NCBI GenBank assembly: GCA_013368325.1 | Contig: JAACJK010000163.1 | Location: 3,038,001 to 3,102,000 of the forward strand | Direction of reading: 5' to 3' | DNA length: 64,000 nucleotides | From: Ephemerocybe angulata | Taxonomy: Eukaryota; Basidiomycota; Agaricomycetes; Agaricales; Psathyrellaceae | In this document: positions 12,013-23,570 of the stretch, piece after piece | How the letters are laid out: each line of letters begins with the position of its first letter | How positions within the stretch are numbered: the stretch's first letter is position 1 | Notes under the pieces: generated by a model | Database searches by the model: none | Seen by the model: the letters and a program-made list of their open reading frames with translations, nothing else | Told to the model about the DNA's origin: nothing | Translations under genes and position numbers: made by a program

Positions 12013-12803
12013 GAGGACTTCGCACTGCCCCATTATTCCTGTAGGAGTTCAGGAGGAATTCCAGTGAAATTTCAGTGAACTTTCTGAACTTCCACTAGAA
12101 TTCCACTGAACTCTCCTGCCAAATTTTGAGTTCTAATTTTCCACCAGAGTTCAGTTCAGTTTTGGTTCAGTAGGAGTTCAGTACACTGGAATACCTCCTG
12201 GTCAACTAGAAAGTTCAGCAGGACAGTTCCTATAGAACAGTTCTACAGGACACCAGCAAGGCATGAGAAAAACATGAAGGTGTTTTTACATAAATGGATA
12301 GCCATCATGATTTGATGCTGATATCATCAAAAACTTACATAATATTTCAAGAAATGGTGCCAAAAATACAAAATACTTTCTGAACATCGAGTTTTGAGAT
12401 AAAAATAAACTCTGTGCAGATTATAAAATGGGCTAATGTCTGCAGAGGGCTGAGTTCTGAGAAATGAGTGTGAGAACGTTATAGAAAACACTGTCTATAA
12501 CGGGAAAAATGATGAAAAAGACATGTGGGAATAATTAGTCAGCATATATGAGAAGCATCAAATAATATGAACAAATAAAGCTTTGTATCAATCCAGCAAG
12601 AGTTCACTGGAAGTCCAGTGAAATATCAGTAGACTTTTACTGAACTCCTACTGAACCTACTGAACTGAACTGAACATTTTGGATTCCTGTAGGAATTACA
12701 GCAGAAGTCCAGTGGAAGTCCAGTGGAAGTTCAGTGGAATTCTACTGGAAGTTCACCAGTCCTACAGGAGTCCTACAGAATTCTGGGGGAGTGTGAAGTA
12801 TAG
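12013..12803 (+). mobile_element. Family B non-autonomous element, short copy (B1)
   Basis: The ends are GAGGACTTCGCACTGCCCCA on the left and, read inward, CTATACTTCACACTCCCCCA on the right, matching the termini of the 7.2-kb element. The arms are made of short repeats related to CAGTGGAAGTTCA and TCCTGTAGGA. The core at 12368-12390 (ACAAAATACTTTCTGAACAT) also occurs in families A and C. No matching 8-bp target duplication is found, so one arm may have been exchanged or the flank deleted. It has no ORF. Confidence 0.75.
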
Positions 12804-13612
12804 CAGAAAGCCTAGAATGGGAGAGGGCTTGTGGTGCATGATGGTGGCAAAACAGCAATGGTGAGGAGGGGACAAGGATTAATCCAATTTGGCCCGAAAG
12901 CCATTTATACCTTTCCCTGCACAATGCTGACACCTCAAATGACAGGCTCATCTCAAATCTGAACCAGCTCATTCAGTCTCTGCAAAATATGTCACATTGA
13001 ATTGTGATGGTCGTCTCGCAGCTCAAAAACATAGTACATCCCCAGGCTATCAATTAGATCTCAGTGGCCTGGGCTTGTGTCACCTGTGTTCGGATTGCTG
13101 GAGGATGTTACAAATGCTGACTTGACTATTGGGTCATGCTTCTACATTAAAAGTGTGAAAAGAAGAAGAGAAGAACACTTACATTGAGGAAGTAGAAATG
13201 TTCATTATGGAGAAGTGGGGATCCAAAGTCTGGATGGACAGCAGACTACACTTGCATGAGGCGACACAGGAAGGAGAACATAGCTTTGTTTCTACATTTA
13301 TGGCCCTCATTTTGATCTGGTAATACAACTCACTTCCCAGTTTATATATATCATATGTTACCCTTCCCAAGGGGCCCTTTCTTGAACATGTTGTTTAGGG
13401 CTTGCAGGTTGACATCTTGATCTTCAGTGAGAGGAAAAACGCACCAATTAGTACAAGCCTGAGTCAACTTTTGGTCCCAGGCTAAAATCCAGAACTGCAT
13501 TGGAGTTGTATCTGGCTTGGAAATTCTCAGCAAGAATCGGCAAGTTTATCATATTGATTCTAATATTTCAAGGAATGGTGCCAAAAATGCAAAATACTTA
13601 TTCCCGAGATTT
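12804..13612. other. No gene supported
   Basis: Short minus-strand ORFs only (12742-12972, 13179-13370, 13351-13533), none recognised. Positions 13555-13605 repeat the family B core (GCCAAAAATGCAAAATACTT) as an isolated fragment. Confidence 0.35.
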
Positions 13613-14080
13613 TAGGCAGCTTGTCATTGGTTTGGCAGCCATCACTGCACCTACCATTAGCACGTCTGGCTAGAACACCGCTGGTGGGGACCCTGGGGCG
13701 ATGATGTTGCCCTCCCAATTTGGGAACCTCGGTGGCAATTGGTTCCCTCCCCCTAATCTAATCTATGATATAATGATCTAATCAATATATCTTATTTATC
13801 ACGTGCGCAAGATCTCTGCCAGCCTGGTAGAGAATTGGCATTATATCTTGCTCCCTTTTCACGAACACATCAATTAATGACATATTCTCTCATCGACTTT
13901 CATGTAGTACTCGCTCTCTACTCTTTAATCTAGCTACACAGGGGAAAAGAAGATGGGATATGGCATGAGGATGGATCTGGAGGCTAGAATGAGGATAGTG
14001 GAATGGTGAGTGCTTCCATTGCATGGCGGCAACGGCTTTGCCCTTGACCCACCTTTCTCTTAGGGACCAATACCTCGGGC
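13613..14080. repeat. 468-bp tandem duplication, unit 1
   Basis: Starts TAGGCAGCTTGTCATTGG and ends ATACCTCGGGC. It appears identical to the unit that follows directly. No coding potential is recognised beyond short ORFs; it lacks TG..CA ends, so it is not an LTR. Confidence 0.9.
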
Positions 14081-14548
14081 TAGGCAGCTTGTCATTGGTT
14101 TGGCAGCCATCACTGCACCTACCATTAGCACGTCTGGCTAGAACACCGCTGGTGGGGACCCTGGGGCGATGATGTTGCCCTCCCAATTTGGGAACCTCGG
14201 TGGCAATTGGTTCCCTCCCCCTAATCTAATCTATGATATAATGATCTAATCAATATATCTTATTTATCACGTGCGCAAGATCTCTGCCAGCCTGGTAGAG
14301 AATTGGCATTATATCTTGCTCCCTTTTCACGAACACATCAATTAATGACATATTCTCTCATCGACTTTCATGTAGTACTCGCTCTCTACTCTTTAATCTA
14401 GCTACACAGGGGAAAAGAAGATGGGATATGGCATGAGGATGGATCTGGAGGCTAGAATGAGGATAGTGGAATGGTGAGTGCTTCCATTGCATGGCGGCAA
14501 CGGCTTTGCCCTTGACCCACCTTTCTCTTAGGGACCAATACCTCGGGC
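14081..14548. repeat. 468-bp tandem duplication, unit 2
   Basis: Appears to be an exact second copy of 13613-14080, joined head to tail without spacer. The lack of any difference I can see implies a very recent duplication or an assembly artefact. Confidence 0.9.
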
Positions 14549-15056
14549 CACTAGAAGCCTGCATACAGTTGCCTCGTGTATGCAGAAGCGGAGTTATGGT
14601 GAGTAGATGGGTAATCTGCGCTGCCCAATTTGGGGGCAGCTGCCTGCAGCACAGGGGACATGTCACTCATGCAAGTGCTGAGAAGATTGGAGAGCGCGCA
14701 CTGCATATGAGTATGCGGGATTGGAGGATATGGGATAGAGGCACTGAACACTCACCAAGGGCCTCGAACTACGATACATACGCACATGTATTCTGCATAC
14801 TGAGCATTGCTAACTGTCCGCCATCACAACTGTCCACTGTTGCCAATTCAGTGGGTTCATCTTGCTTGTGCATTTTCAAAATAGTTTATCCTATCTATGA
14901 GTACTCAGGGTTTGTTGTATGCCATCTTCACTTATGCTAAAAGAACCATTCAGGTACCTGTAGGCTGTTGCCATAGAGCTCGCAATTGAAATATAATACA
15001 TAGGTGGCTTTGTCCACCATTTCTCAATCCCCCCTGCCTGGCCACTGCTACCCTCC
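14549..15056. other. No gene supported
   Basis: Only short ORFs are present. On the minus strand it may be the 3' continuation of the gene remnant at 15057-15661. Confidence 0.3.
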
Positions 15057-15661
15057 CTATACACTCCTCCATGGTGTAGGTCTTGATGTGTGTGTGAGTG
15101 AGTTCGATATTGTACTGAGTTCGATATCCGTCTTGCTATCACTGGATTTTATGAGCTTGCCAATGGGGCGACTGCAGGATAGACCTTTTTTGTCTATTTG
15201 GACAAATGTATACTTTTCTCCACTTTGAAGCATAGGTACTATGGGGAAGCCAGCATAGATTGGATTGCTGACCAGTGGGGTAATGTGAACCTTCAGCAAA
15301 GATTCTATATCATTCTCCTCGCTGGGTGCCATCTTAGTGGTATATGACAAAAGGCATCCTGAGAGGAGTGCTTGCTCCTGTGGTGTAGCATCTCTCTCTA
15401 GCCTGCCCTTTAGAAGTGTTAGTTCAGAGCTTGTCCATTGGGGACATTGGAATTCTTCCAGATCCTCCAGCCAGCACCTCCAGAGTTGTGTATCCCTCTT
15501 CAGACTGCTCAGGCCACGTTTTGTGGACGAGCCTGCTCAGCCTTGCAAGAAACGGCTCCAAAAGTGTGGTGTCCCCAGCAAACAAGGGAAACTTGAAGTC
15601 TTCTGCAAACAGCTTGTACAGTGTTACCAAGTTCAAGCTGAAGTTGTTTCTGCAGCTGGCC
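15057..15661 (-). pseudogene. Unassigned minus-strand gene remnant, cut by family B
   Basis: Two overlapping minus-strand frames give one coherent protein-like string after a single frameshift near 15424. It includes LYKLFAEDFKFPLFAGD, LLEPFLARLSRLVHKTWPE, then KGRLERDATPQEQALLSG and YAGFPIVPMLQSGEKYTFVQ, and it ends at a stop at 15057. The family is not recognised and no catalytic motif is seen. The 5' side stops exactly at the left terminus of the family B unit at 15662. A plausible first exon with a signal peptide lies just beyond the other end of that unit (21640-21816), which suggests that the insertion split one gene. Confidence 0.45.
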
Positions 15662-16089
15662 CTGTACTTCACATTCTCTCAGTATTCCTGTAGGACTTCT
15701 GTAGGACTAGTGAACTTCTAGTGGAATTCCAGTGAACTTTTACCAAAAGTGATTTTATGAAACAAAGTCTGGTGAAAGTTCAGTGAACTTCCACTGAACT
15801 TCCACCGGACTTCTGCTGGAATTCCTACAGGAATCCAAAGTGTTCAGTTTAGTTCAGTATATTCAGTAGGAGTTCAGTAGAAGTCCACTGATATTTTACT
15901 GGACTTCTAGTGAACTCTTGCTCGACTGCTTCAGTTGTTCATTTCATTTGATGCTTCTTATACAGGCTGACTAATCATCCCCCAGGTCTTTTTCATCATT
16001 CTTCTCATTATAGGCGGTGTCTTTCATAATGTTCTCACACTCATGTCTCAGATCTCAGCACTGTGCAGAAATTTGCCCATTTTATAAGC

Positions 16090-16214
16090 TATGACGCACT
16101 AATCAATGGATTCTGCTTTGATGCTCATTGATTTGTGCGCCATAGATCAAAATATTTGAGGCCAAACAATAACCAAACAAATGACTTTTTGCTCTTTGTT
16201 TGGTTATTGTTTGG
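16090..16214. repeat. Two adjacent hairpins
   Basis: The first is imperfect: 16090-16110 (TATGACGCACTAATCAATGG) pairs with 16125-16144. The second is perfect: 16162-16181 (CCAAACAATAACCAAACAAA) pairs with 16195-16214 across a 13-nt loop. They lie right at the inner edge of the left arm of B2. No function is assigned. Confidence 0.8.
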
Positions 16215-16529
16215 TATGAACTTTTTTCTCTTCATTTGAAGGGTGGACATCAAGAATCATATATTACTATATACTACAAAGTATGAGAGTGTAGACTTAC
16301 CCAAGGAGGTGCGATTGAGGCTGAATCTGCACTGAGGCAGAGGAATGCTGGGCCAAGCAAGGATTCCCACGGGGTGCAGCGATTGAGGTGTTGCTTTAGA
16401 CAGAAGCTTGAATACAGAATAGGAGCGTGCATATAGAATTGTTGCAAATCATTTCAGGAGATGGGGGGCTCGAGCAAATCCGTGTCTTCTAATTGTGAGA
16501 CCCGGCTGTGGAGTCTTTGCGGAGTTCGA
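16215..16529. other. No gene supported
   Basis: Non-coding sequence between the hairpins and the NACHT-like remnant; no motif recognised. Confidence 0.3.
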
Positions 16530-17286
16530 TTAAGGATAAATTTGAGACAGGTACAGTAGACAGGGGCTACAGCCCAGTGATGTCAATGATATCATTGGGC
16601 GCTTGATGGCATAACTCCCTCTATTCAACTTGGCACGAAAGGTTTTTGTGAGTGATGGCAAAGCCCAAAATGGGCTGAGTTGAATGAGGTGTAACAAATA
16701 CTGTAATATTAAGTCCATTCCTGCCGCAAAAGAAATGAGCAATACAGAGAAAGAGGGCAGGATTACAGGAGGCTTGTGCACTGGTAGGAGCCAAAGTTGA
16801 ACAAACATATTGTGCATTAAGAGAGTGTGTTGACGTTCATAAACACAAAAACATCCTCCTTCTCGTCGTATAAATGTGCATACTAAGTAAGCGCCAATGG
16901 GCACCTAAAGCTGCGCACCTCTCGAAGCTCATTGTTGCGAGACCGTCAATAACAATGAAGGCGTCAGAGGGCAATGACAAGCTGCTTTTGAAAATCCTAG
17001 CCGCCTCGAGCACGGGAGCTCATCTCGACGCACCTTGGCACGTTGGTAAACCTGAGGAGGGGTGGAATCAAGCCCCGTGACGGCTGACGAGCTGGGTCAG
17101 GATCCCAGCAATTATGTCTAGCAGTGCGTGTTTCTCAGTATATCGGAGAAACACGTAGAAGCACAGCAATACCCGTTCGACTGGAGAATTGTTCCTCGAG
17201 ATATTCAGCAGCAATCGACCTGTGGCATCTGCAAGGCTAGACTGAGGGATCGCGACGAAGGGAGAGGAATGCGATGTGAGGGGCAC
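16530..17286 (-). pseudogene. NACHT/STAND NTPase-like fragment
   Basis: On the minus strand, 17286 to 17068 reads LLLNISRN...VLLCFYVFLRYTEKHALLDIIAGILTQLV, similar to the segment after the P-loop in fungal NACHT proteins. After a frameshift and an in-frame TGA, 17060-16920 reads APVLEAARIFKSSLSL then AFIVIDGLAT, which resembles the Walker B box (hhhhDGL). The P-loop itself is not seen. Such STAND NTPases act in fungal non-self recognition. It lies within B2, so it may be a captured or pre-existing gene piece. Confidence 0.4.
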
Positions 17287-17673
17287 TGATCAATGCATTC
17301 GTCACCCATTGCCGATTCGTGTGATGCAGCAGAGCCATGGCCTGTAAGATAGTGAGTGGTACGAGGTGGTAGAAGTAGCGATTAGCATCTTATAGTTGAG
17401 GAAGACGTCAAGCTATGGCCGACCATGGCCAACTGCTGGCAACTCCAAGGCAACTTTGAACTCAGGAGAAGATGGCAAAGCTGATCCCGCGCACCCTAGC
17501 TGCCCAACAGCTGCCCGCTAAGTGCCCAACCTACTAGTAGCCCCTGTCGAGCGAATTGAACTCCGCAGGGCCCGCGTTCTGGACTGATGACAGAGACAAA
17601 TTAAAACTTGATGCGAACTTCCATCATCAACGGCATATTTCTGCAGTTGCTCCTATCCTATTATTTGCCAACC
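17287..17673. other. No gene supported
   Basis: Spacer between the NACHT-like and F-box-like remnants; no motif recognised. Confidence 0.3.
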
Positions 17674-20600
17674 ATGAACCTGGAAGTGTTTTTCAAGTCG
17701 GGATGCCTCGAGCTCCAGAGTCTCGTATGCAACTACCTCAACCAGAAGAGCGACCTGGCACTCGCTTTGTCAAGCCAAACTCACCGTGAGCTTGGGATGA
17801 GCAAAGTCTGGCACACAATAGAAATCTTTGAACCCCTAATCAACTGTCTCGAGACTCGCCCGGAACTCCTGAGGAAAGAGTGGGTGAATTGGAGTCGCAA
17901 GGTGTTCATAGTGCGCTCGATGAATTATCTCGAGTGAGATGAGCTTGCTGACCATCCGACGTTCTTAGAGCTTGAAATGACCATTGGAGGCAAGCGACGT
18001 AAAGCGATACGAAACCCTCTATGCTGATCGCATTCAAGTTTTTAATATAGACATGGGCAGGTGCAAGCGCCTGCCTTCGGCGGAGCTCCTGCACGGACTT
18101 GAGTTTGTCACCAACAGGGAACCTGGAGCCCTCGCTCCTTTGCTCAAGTCATTCAAGGCACCTCAGTCACCTGGAATTGACACCTACTTAAGCGCCAAAA
18201 GTGACGATTACCGGCACCTAAGTAGGTACCCCCCTGGTCCTGTCCAGGCCCTGGAAATTTTTACCGGGGCTGGATTTTTGTCCATAGCAGGACCAGTACC
18301 TTCTGGTTAGGACCATTACCAAACCTGGTCCTGTACCACACTGGCTGGTCATGACCAGGATCTTGTCACTGTCACAGGGTGTCTGGGGTCCCTATTTAAA
18401 AGTTTGGTTTAGGTTGGTTCTGTCCGAACAGTTGGCTATTGGTCCTGACCAGGTCCACTGGACAAAAAGACCAGCAGGTCAGGTCCTGACCAGGTCTAGT
18501 AGACAAAAAGACCAGTAGGTCAGGTCATGACCAGTCTGGTCTTGATGGCATCACATCACTTATAGCATTGATACCAATCTGACATTTGACATCATGATTG
18601 ACAGGTGTCTCTTGACATCAATCTCAGATCTGGACCTATTATATCATTGATAGTGCCTGTTTCTGTGATGTCATGATTTGCATGATGTCACTGATGGGAC
18701 CTGTGCCTGTGATGTCATGATTTGCATGATGTCACTTGTAGGACCTGTTCCTGTGATCTCATTGATGGGGCCTGTGCCTGTGATGTCAGTGATGGGACCT
18801 GTGCCTGTAATGACAGCATCTGTCACTGTCATTAATTAGTGTCATGATATCATGCTCATTTAGATAAGAGGTGTACTGAACAGATGCTTGAATATCTTCC
18901 TCAGTTCTTGTCTGATAAGAATGATTTAAGTATTATTAGAAAGTACAAATTAAGGGGAGGAAGATGTTATATGTGGTGTACCCTTATCTATACAGTTATA
19001 CTCTGAAGATTCACACAAATGTTATTTGAGGTGTGTATGAGGGTAGAGTTTAGTCAATATAGGTGAATATCTCACTCATTTCACATCCAAAATGGATGAC
19101 TTTGGTATCACTAGAAAGCTTGAGCCATGTAGAGTAGAGTAATACATTTGATACATTCCAAGCTTCTTTCTATAAATCTGACCTTGACATACTAGCTAAA
19201 TGTGACTACCTATTAGGGTTAGTAAATTTGAGACACCATATCATAAGTATAAGGCCTCATAAGTATATACCAGCATACTATGACCATATTATAAGCTATG
19301 TCATAAGATGGTTGCTCTTTAATGTATATATCATGACAGGAATATGACTTTATCCAAAACAGCTCCCAAATGAGACAATTGTCTCTATTGCTCTTCAGGG
19401 CAAGCACATAGAAGTATAAAAGTACTGTCAGAGTACACCCCCCATTGCTATGTTTCCATTAAAAAAAACTGCAAGCAAATCCAAGCAGTAGAAGCTGATC
19501 TATAAAGAGAACTGACCTTAAATGCACACCTGAAACTCTGGTTGCACAACTGTGCATCTTCAAAGCTCACTTAGACCTAAAATCATGCATGTCTCCATGC
19601 TCACTGGATGGTTTTGGCTACTTTCTTTTGCATTCAGGACTGGGAATTTGTTTCCTTTCTCTACATGTATTTATACTCCCTATGTCCTCAGAAGGGGATG
19701 TCAAAGTACTGATTTTCAGCCCAAAACCCACTCTATGCAATTTTACTATTACATGACCAATACTTCAAGGATTGTAAACCATGCTGCTGTATTAGTGACA
19801 TTGCATGCCTAGATATATGATGTATATGTGTGTTCAGTAATGAACATTGTGTTCTGTCCTCAGTGATAGTCACCCTAATGCATCTCCCAAATGGCATCCT
19901 TATAGTATTGCAGGATACAATTGTGGGGGAGGAACATACCAGCTATACTACTGTATGCTCCTCATTTTAAACTCCCTATTCCTACCAAAATCATTCTTAT
20001 CAGACAAGAACTGAGGCAAATATTTATGAATCTATGCAACATTCTCCTTATCTAAATGATATAATGTTACTATCATGATATTTCTGTGGTTTTGAACTAG
20101 CTACATGGATAGAACATAACACATATACCAGTGTACTCTCCTTATTTCACTCTTTCTAATGATATACAAATCATTCTTATCAGACAAGAACTGAGAAAGA
20201 TATTCAAGAATCTCCTTCAGTGCTCCTCTTATCTAAATGAGCATGATATCATGCAGATTGTGACATCATAACACCAATTAATGACAGTAACATGACAGTG
20301 ACAGATGCTGTCAGTGACATAATAGTCCATCAATGACATCACAGGTACAGGGCCCATCAGTGACATCACAGGCACAGGCCCCATCAGTGACATCACAGGT
20401 ACAGGTCCCATTAATGAGACCATAGTGTCTAATCTTATCTGTGACATCATGCAAATCATGACATCACAGGCAGAGGTACCATCAATGATATAATAGATCT
20501 AGATCTAAGATTGATGCCAAGATGCACCTGTTAATCATGATGTCAAATGTCAGATTGGTATCAATGCCATAAGTGATGTGATGCCATCAAGACCAGACTG

Positions 20601-21223
20601 GTCATGACCTGACCTACTGGTCTTTTTGTCCAGTGGACCTGGTCAGGACCAATAGCCAACTGTTCGGACAGAACCAACCTAAACCAAACTTTTAAATAGG
20701 GACCCCAGACACCCTGTGACAGTGACAAGATCCTGGTCATGACCAGCCAGTGTAACAGGACCAGGTTTGGTAATGGTCCTAACCAGAAGGTACTGGTCCT
20801 GCTATGGACAAAAATCCAGCCCCGGTAAAAATTTCCAGGGCCTGGACAGGACCAGGGGGGGTACCTACTTAGGTGCCGGTAATCGTCACTTTTGGCGCCT
20901 AAGTAGGTGTCAATTCCAGGTGACTGAGGTGTTCAAGGTGTGGCCCCACGTCCAAGCGACTGCCCCCCTCCAATATCTTTCTCCTGCACCCATCTGCTAT
21001 GGCTTTATGGGGACCAAAATCGAACGGCTCGAAGTCAGCCTCAAGGCGGACTTAACACCCATCGACATCACTCTGATTCAGTCCACGTCCTGATTGATTC
21101 CCAAGCTCAAGGCACTCAGTTTCTCTGCGGATTCGGACCTGCCACTTATAACCAAGTACTTGTCATCATCGCGTTGGGACTACCTCAGAAGCCTTTTCGC
21201 ACGAACCTGCTCGTCCATATCTC
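17674..21223 (+). pseudogene. F-box/LRR-like gene remnant split by a foldback element
   Basis: ATG at 17674 opens a frame with LELQSLVCNYLNQKSDLALALSS and VWHTIEIFEPLINCL, the pattern of fungal F-box proteins (helical F-box followed by LRR-like strands). TGA at 17935-17937 and a frameshift near 17985 break it. The frame then runs to 18158, is interrupted by the 18159-20931 element, and resumes at 20939 (joined sense LLKSFK then VWPHVQATAPLQYLS). Another TGA at 21091 precedes LIPKLKALSFSADSDLP. In family members the F-box recruits SCF ubiquitin ligase. The F-box call is by pattern only. Confidence 0.5.
18159..20931. mobile_element. Foldback element E with long terminal inverted repeats
   Basis: A 2,773-bp element whose ends are perfect inverts (CACCTCAGTCACCTGGAATT at the left and its complement at the right). 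The arms are about 765 bp (18159 to about 18925 and about 20165-20931) with small differences. The flanks carry a 7-bp direct repeat, TTCAAGG, at 18152-18158 and 20932-20938; removing one copy rejoins the F-box-like frame. The arms contain many CCTGACCAGGTC and GTGATGTCA type repeats. The 1.2-kb centre is AT-rich with no recognised ORF. No transposase is present, so it is non-autonomous. Confidence 0.85.
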
Positions 21224-21639
21224 TGTTTTTATCTCAAAACTCAATGTTCAGAAAGTATTTTGCATTTTTTTGGCACTATTTCTGGAGATATTACATAAGT
21301 CTTTGATGATATCAGCATCAAATCATGATGGCTACCCATTTATGTTAAAATAATTCTTTATTTTTCTCACACCTTGCTGGTGTCCTGTAGAACTGTTCTA
21401 TAGGAACTGTCCTGCTGAACTTTCCAGTTGACCAGGAGGAATTCCAGTGTACTGAACTCCTACTGAACCATACTTTGGCTGATACTGAACTCCTCCTGAA
21501 CTGAACTGAACTCTGGTAGAAAATCAGAACTCAAAATTTGGCAGGAGAGTTCAGTGGAATTCTAGTGGAAGTTCAGAAAGTTCACTGAAATTTCACTGGA
21601 ATTCCTCCTGAACTCCTACAGGAATAATGGGGCAGTGCG

Positions 21640-21855
21640 AAGTCCTCCAGCAGTAGATGTACCAATTCTTTTAGCTTCTGCTGGGTTTCCAATAGTATCT
21701 TCTTCATCATCCCCACCAGCAACACCACTCTTGAGAACAGGTGCAGCAATGCTGGGGACAGCTGGAGCTACAACCAGTAGGAGAGCGCTTCCATGCAAAA
21801 TGGCTGTTACTGCCATTACGCCTACCCGTCCATGAGAACTACAAAAGAATAACAT
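21640..21855 (-). CDS. Possible first exon with signal peptide
   Basis: Minus-strand frame with ATG at 21816 (or 21855). MAVTAILHGSALLLVVAPAV is a credible signal peptide or membrane anchor, followed by an acidic GGDDEED stretch. It runs into the right terminus of B2. Together with the remnant at 15057-15661 it could form one gene split by the insertion. No family is recognised. Confidence 0.35.
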
Positions 21856-22608
21856 GTATTAGACCTTGTTATGCTCAGCAAGGTCCACCCATCTCCACAG
21901 AGCAGCATAACAGGTTGAAAGGGGATTGGAAGTGTGTCTTATGGTTGAAGAGGAGCGATAGTTACTCCATCCCCTCCAATTATTCCTTTATGGGGGATGT
22001 GTAGGAGATGTCCGTAGTGATTCACTTAAAATTTTGACCAGCGATTGGTATGCTCCCACCTACCCACCACGGCTTTCTGAACCTATTTTCGAGAAGACTT
22101 ACCTTTCCACAACTACAAATAGTCTTCACACTCAGTCCTTGTTTCCTACCCACCCACTTCACTCCCTAGCTATGGCCACAAGCCTCAGATGAAACCATGC
22201 AGCCCAGAACAACTGAGACAAATAACTGTGAGTACAGCAAGATTTGTCTTGAATCTTGACTCTTCACGCTCCCTCCGATCTCTGGGAGAGGGGTATTTAT
22301 CATCCTCTACTTTGGAAAATCCCTCTGAAGACTGCTATGCACCAGTAATCATCAAATCAAGTTCCCTGACTCCACGAAGTGGGAAGCGGGTTCTGAAACA
22401 ACAAAACATGTATTCTCCCTACAGTGGATGCGCAAAGTGTGGAAAAGTCACATCTATTCACTCATCCGGCCTCTAGACAAGCCTAGGCTGTAGAGATCGC
22501 ACTCGGGAACCGTACCCGGGTCCTCGGTGGTAAAAAAAAGAATTACTTCTGCTCACTAGGCCATTTCTAGCCTTTTACTTCCACCATGGCCCCCCAATCC
22601 ACCCCAGG
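21856..22608. other. No gene supported
   Basis: One plus-strand ORF at 22189-22476 (95 codons, Ser-rich, with CAKCGK near its end) is unassigned. Nothing else is recognised. Confidence 0.3.
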
Positions 22609-23010
22609 ATGATTTTGAAGTCCCCATCTCGTCGAAGTCATGCCCTTGATGAGGACCAGTGCCCACAGTTTGACAAGTTACATGACGTTAGCGAGTATAT
22701 TCACTATTACGACCCACTTTATTATCTAGCTTCCTTTCCAGAGCTGTTTGCTGATTTTGGAAAGTTGGGCGCATAGATTACAGGATCACTCAATGAGCAC
22801 GCTGCATCCTGCTCGGACCATGCGATCACGTTCGATGAAGTCGGTTATTCTGAAGGTAGACTCCTGGTTTCAGGATGCTCTGTGGTGGGAAGCAAGAAGT
22901 ACATGATTGAGTTCCCTATATCCTTCTTTGAATACACAAACTACTCACATTGTCTGATCTTACATGCAGCCAGTGATCTTCTCAAGAAACATAACCCCAT
23001 GAAACACTAG
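22609..23010 (+). pseudogene. Unassigned coding remnant with one internal stop
   Basis: ATG at 22609 opens 134 codons in one frame to TAG 23008, broken only by TAG at 22774-22776. The translation is protein-like (FDKLHDVSEYIHYYDPLYYL, then GRLLVSGCSVVGSKKYMIEF). No family is recognised. The single stop suggests a recent loss, or an exon set in which the stop lies in a short intron. Confidence 0.4.
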
Positions 23011-23570
23011 CCACTACTCTGTTAAAGCTTTCAGATACCGACCCGTTATACATGTCCTGCACACTGCTAGATATTATACATGTCATAACAACATTATCTA
23101 TGACTGAGCTCCGGCAGTACTGTAAGGCACTTTGCCCTCATGCGATGCGCTTTCTAGACTGAGCAACACACGCTGAGTGCACTTCAGCCCTAGCCACCAA
23201 TTACATGGAATTCTGCAATGTTATTATCAACTCACCTATCCAACATGCTGCGTCTGAGTCACCTTCCGCGTCGTGCTACTCACTCATCTCTACGCGCCTT
23301 GAAAGCCGATATGGTCAATTATTCTCCCAACTGCTGAGGCAATGTGTCACATTTCCAGCAACGAAATACATTAGAAAATTTAACATTTTTCATACGCTAT
23401 GGGGTCATGATCAAGTGCAATGTGTAGCGAGACTTGAACAATCGTTCCTCACGCTTGAGCGGATTGGGGTGCAGTACACTATCTGTATCAACTCGCCGCG
23501 CACTCTGTCAAGCTGTCATTGCATCAATAGCCCTTTGTTGCGTGAATCTTCAGTACATATCTACTTTCCT
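23011..23570. other. No gene supported
   Basis: A 123-codon ORF at 23205-23576 has no recognisable motif and overlaps the family A terminus. Confidence 0.3.

Larger units (their letters stand above)
15662..21637 (-). mobile_element. Large family B unit (B2), about 6 kb
   Basis: The left arm (15662 to about 16089) is the reverse complement of the right arm of B1, and the right arm (about 21224-21637) is the reverse complement of the left arm of B1. The ends are CTGTACTTCACATTCTCTCA and, read inward, GAGGACTTCGCACTGCCCCA. Between the arms lie 5.1 kb holding hairpins, a NACHT-like remnant, an F-box-like remnant and a foldback element. No 8-bp target duplication was found. It may be one element that captured sequence, or arms that moved apart by later insertion. 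Confidence 0.6.

Noticed and set aside
13613..14548. Paired 468-bp repeats as LTRs
   Set aside because: No internal region lies between them and they lack TG..CA ends or a duplication.
12013..21637. Inversion between B1 and B2 as the reason for missing target duplications
   Set aside because: If the two had recombined, the flanks should match crosswise as reverse complements; none of the four flanks do.
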